Positions 5,747 to 6,134 of a DNA stretch of 6,134 nt are shown piece after piece. A model generated the notes under the pieces. That model was not told the origin of the DNA, did no database searches, and saw only the letters and a program-made list of their open reading frames with translations. Every line of letters begins with the position of its first letter. Position 1 is the first letter of the stretch. A program made the translations under genes and the position numbers. This DNA is from Gallionellaceae bacterium (lineage in GTDB: Bacteria; Pseudomonadota; Gammaproteobacteria; Burkholderiales; Gallionellaceae). The stretch is taken from contig JAUYFR010000137.1 in NCBI GenBank assembly GCA_030690855.1, positions 1 to 6,134 on the forward strand, in the 5' to 3' direction.

Positions 5747-6134
5747 TTAGTGTTCTCGCAGGTACTGCAATATATCTGCTATGTTGCTTGCTATAGAAGA
5801 GCTGTACTTGTTTTGGCTATCTCTAATATCTTTCAAGATGGCTTTATACGGAGTTAGCTCAACACCAAGATGCCGCATGTAATCCAGCTCTTTTACGTCT
5901 TTCAATTCCCCATGCACCAAAACATAACGCCACTTAGCGTTAGGTTGTATTTCGTTACGTCGCGCAATCTTTTTCTCGCTCGTAAACTTCTTCTCTACCC
6001 ACTGTTTAACGCCCTCATATATTTCATCGTCAGTGCGCTTGCGTGCGTTGCTATCCCCGCCAATGTATCCAATTGGCCTATAACTGACTTGCACCTCAAC
6101 ATGCCAAAACTCAGGTGCGTTTTCGCTAAGTCGC
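5747..6134 (-). CDS. Unrecognised protein, C-terminal part only (5' end beyond the window)
   Basis: The frame is open from the right edge to the TAA at 5747-5749, giving 128 complete codons. A GTG at 6094 could be taken as a start, but the frame continues upstream without a stop to the window edge with plausible protein sequence (ENAPEFWHVEVQ), so the gene is most likely truncated. Visible features: a probable beta strand WHVEVQVSY, a GYIGG turn, a charged helical stretch (DDEIYEGVKQWVEKK), a strand WRYVLVHGEL, and a helical C-terminus ending QYLREH. There is no membrane segment or signal peptide. The mixed alpha/beta look and EVQ might suggest a nuclease-like fold, but that is speculation. 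GC is lower than in the hydrogenase genes, which may point to acquired DNA together with the toxin-antitoxin pair. No function is assigned. Confidence 0.7.
   Translation of the reverse strand, partial: RLSENAPEFWHVEVQVSYRPIGYIGGDSNARKRTDDEIYEGVKQWVEKKFTSEKKIARRNEIQPNAKWRYVLVHGELKDVKELDYMRHLGVELTPYKAILKDIRDSQNKYSSSIASNIADILQYLREH

Noticed and set aside
5609..5857. Plus-strand open frame of 82 codons
   Set aside because: It lacks a good ribosome site, overlaps the real minus-strand gene and has no family-like sequence.
5925..5945. Inverted repeat TAACGC/GCGTTA followed by GTTAGGT, resembling an integron attC core site
   Set aside because: It lies inside an open coding frame, and no matching RYYYAAC partner is found at the right place.

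Overview
The window carries most of a [NiFe] uptake hydrogenase operon on the minus strand, followed further right by a VapBC-type toxin-antitoxin pair and the end of an unrecognised gene. Every gene that can be supported lies on the minus strand, so transcription runs from high to low coordinates. The hydrogenase gene order (small subunit, membrane cytochrome b-like protein, heterodisulfide-reductase-like iron-sulfur protein, large subunit) is that of the Isp-type, or group 1e, hydrogenases described in purple sulfur bacteria such as Thiocapsa and in other sulfur-metabolising bacteria. Together with roughly 50 percent GC and ordinary Shine-Dalgarno sites, this suggests a gammaproteobacterium, possibly a sulfur oxidiser. 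The species cannot be fixed from the sequence.

Layout, read in the direction of transcription. From the right edge to 5747 is the 3' part of an unrecognised gene of lower GC (about 42-43 percent in two 60-base lines I counted). 5543-5746 is intergenic and holds a candidate promoter/operator for the toxin-antitoxin genes and some weak inverted repeats. 5309-5542 is a DUF2281-like antitoxin and 4906-5322 is a PIN-domain toxin; their reading frames overlap by 14 bases. 4750-4905 is a leader containing an orphan open frame that reads like a protein C-terminus. 3649-4749 is hynS, 2993-3652 is isp1, 1712-2980 is isp2, and 1-1715 is hynL, which is cut by the left edge at its last conserved motif.

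How the genes work together: HynS and HynL should form the H2-oxidising (or H2-evolving) heterodimer, exported folded by the Tat system under direction of the HynS signal peptide. Isp1 should supply a membrane haem b conduit, and Isp2 a cytoplasmic iron-sulfur protein related to HdrD/DsrK. This would link periplasmic H2 to a thiol/disulfide or sulfur-linked pool, or to quinone. Two of the three gene junctions are ATGA overlaps and the third has only 9-12 bases between stop and start, so the four genes look like one translationally coupled unit. The small subunit has the standard proximal cluster ligands and not the extra cysteines of oxygen-tolerant enzymes.

I found no wholly new system. The items most worth a second look are the orphan frame between vapC and hynS, the palindrome over the vapBC promoter, the single complete CCG motif of Isp2, and the unknown gene at the right edge. 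There is no stretch of more than 300 bases without a gene.
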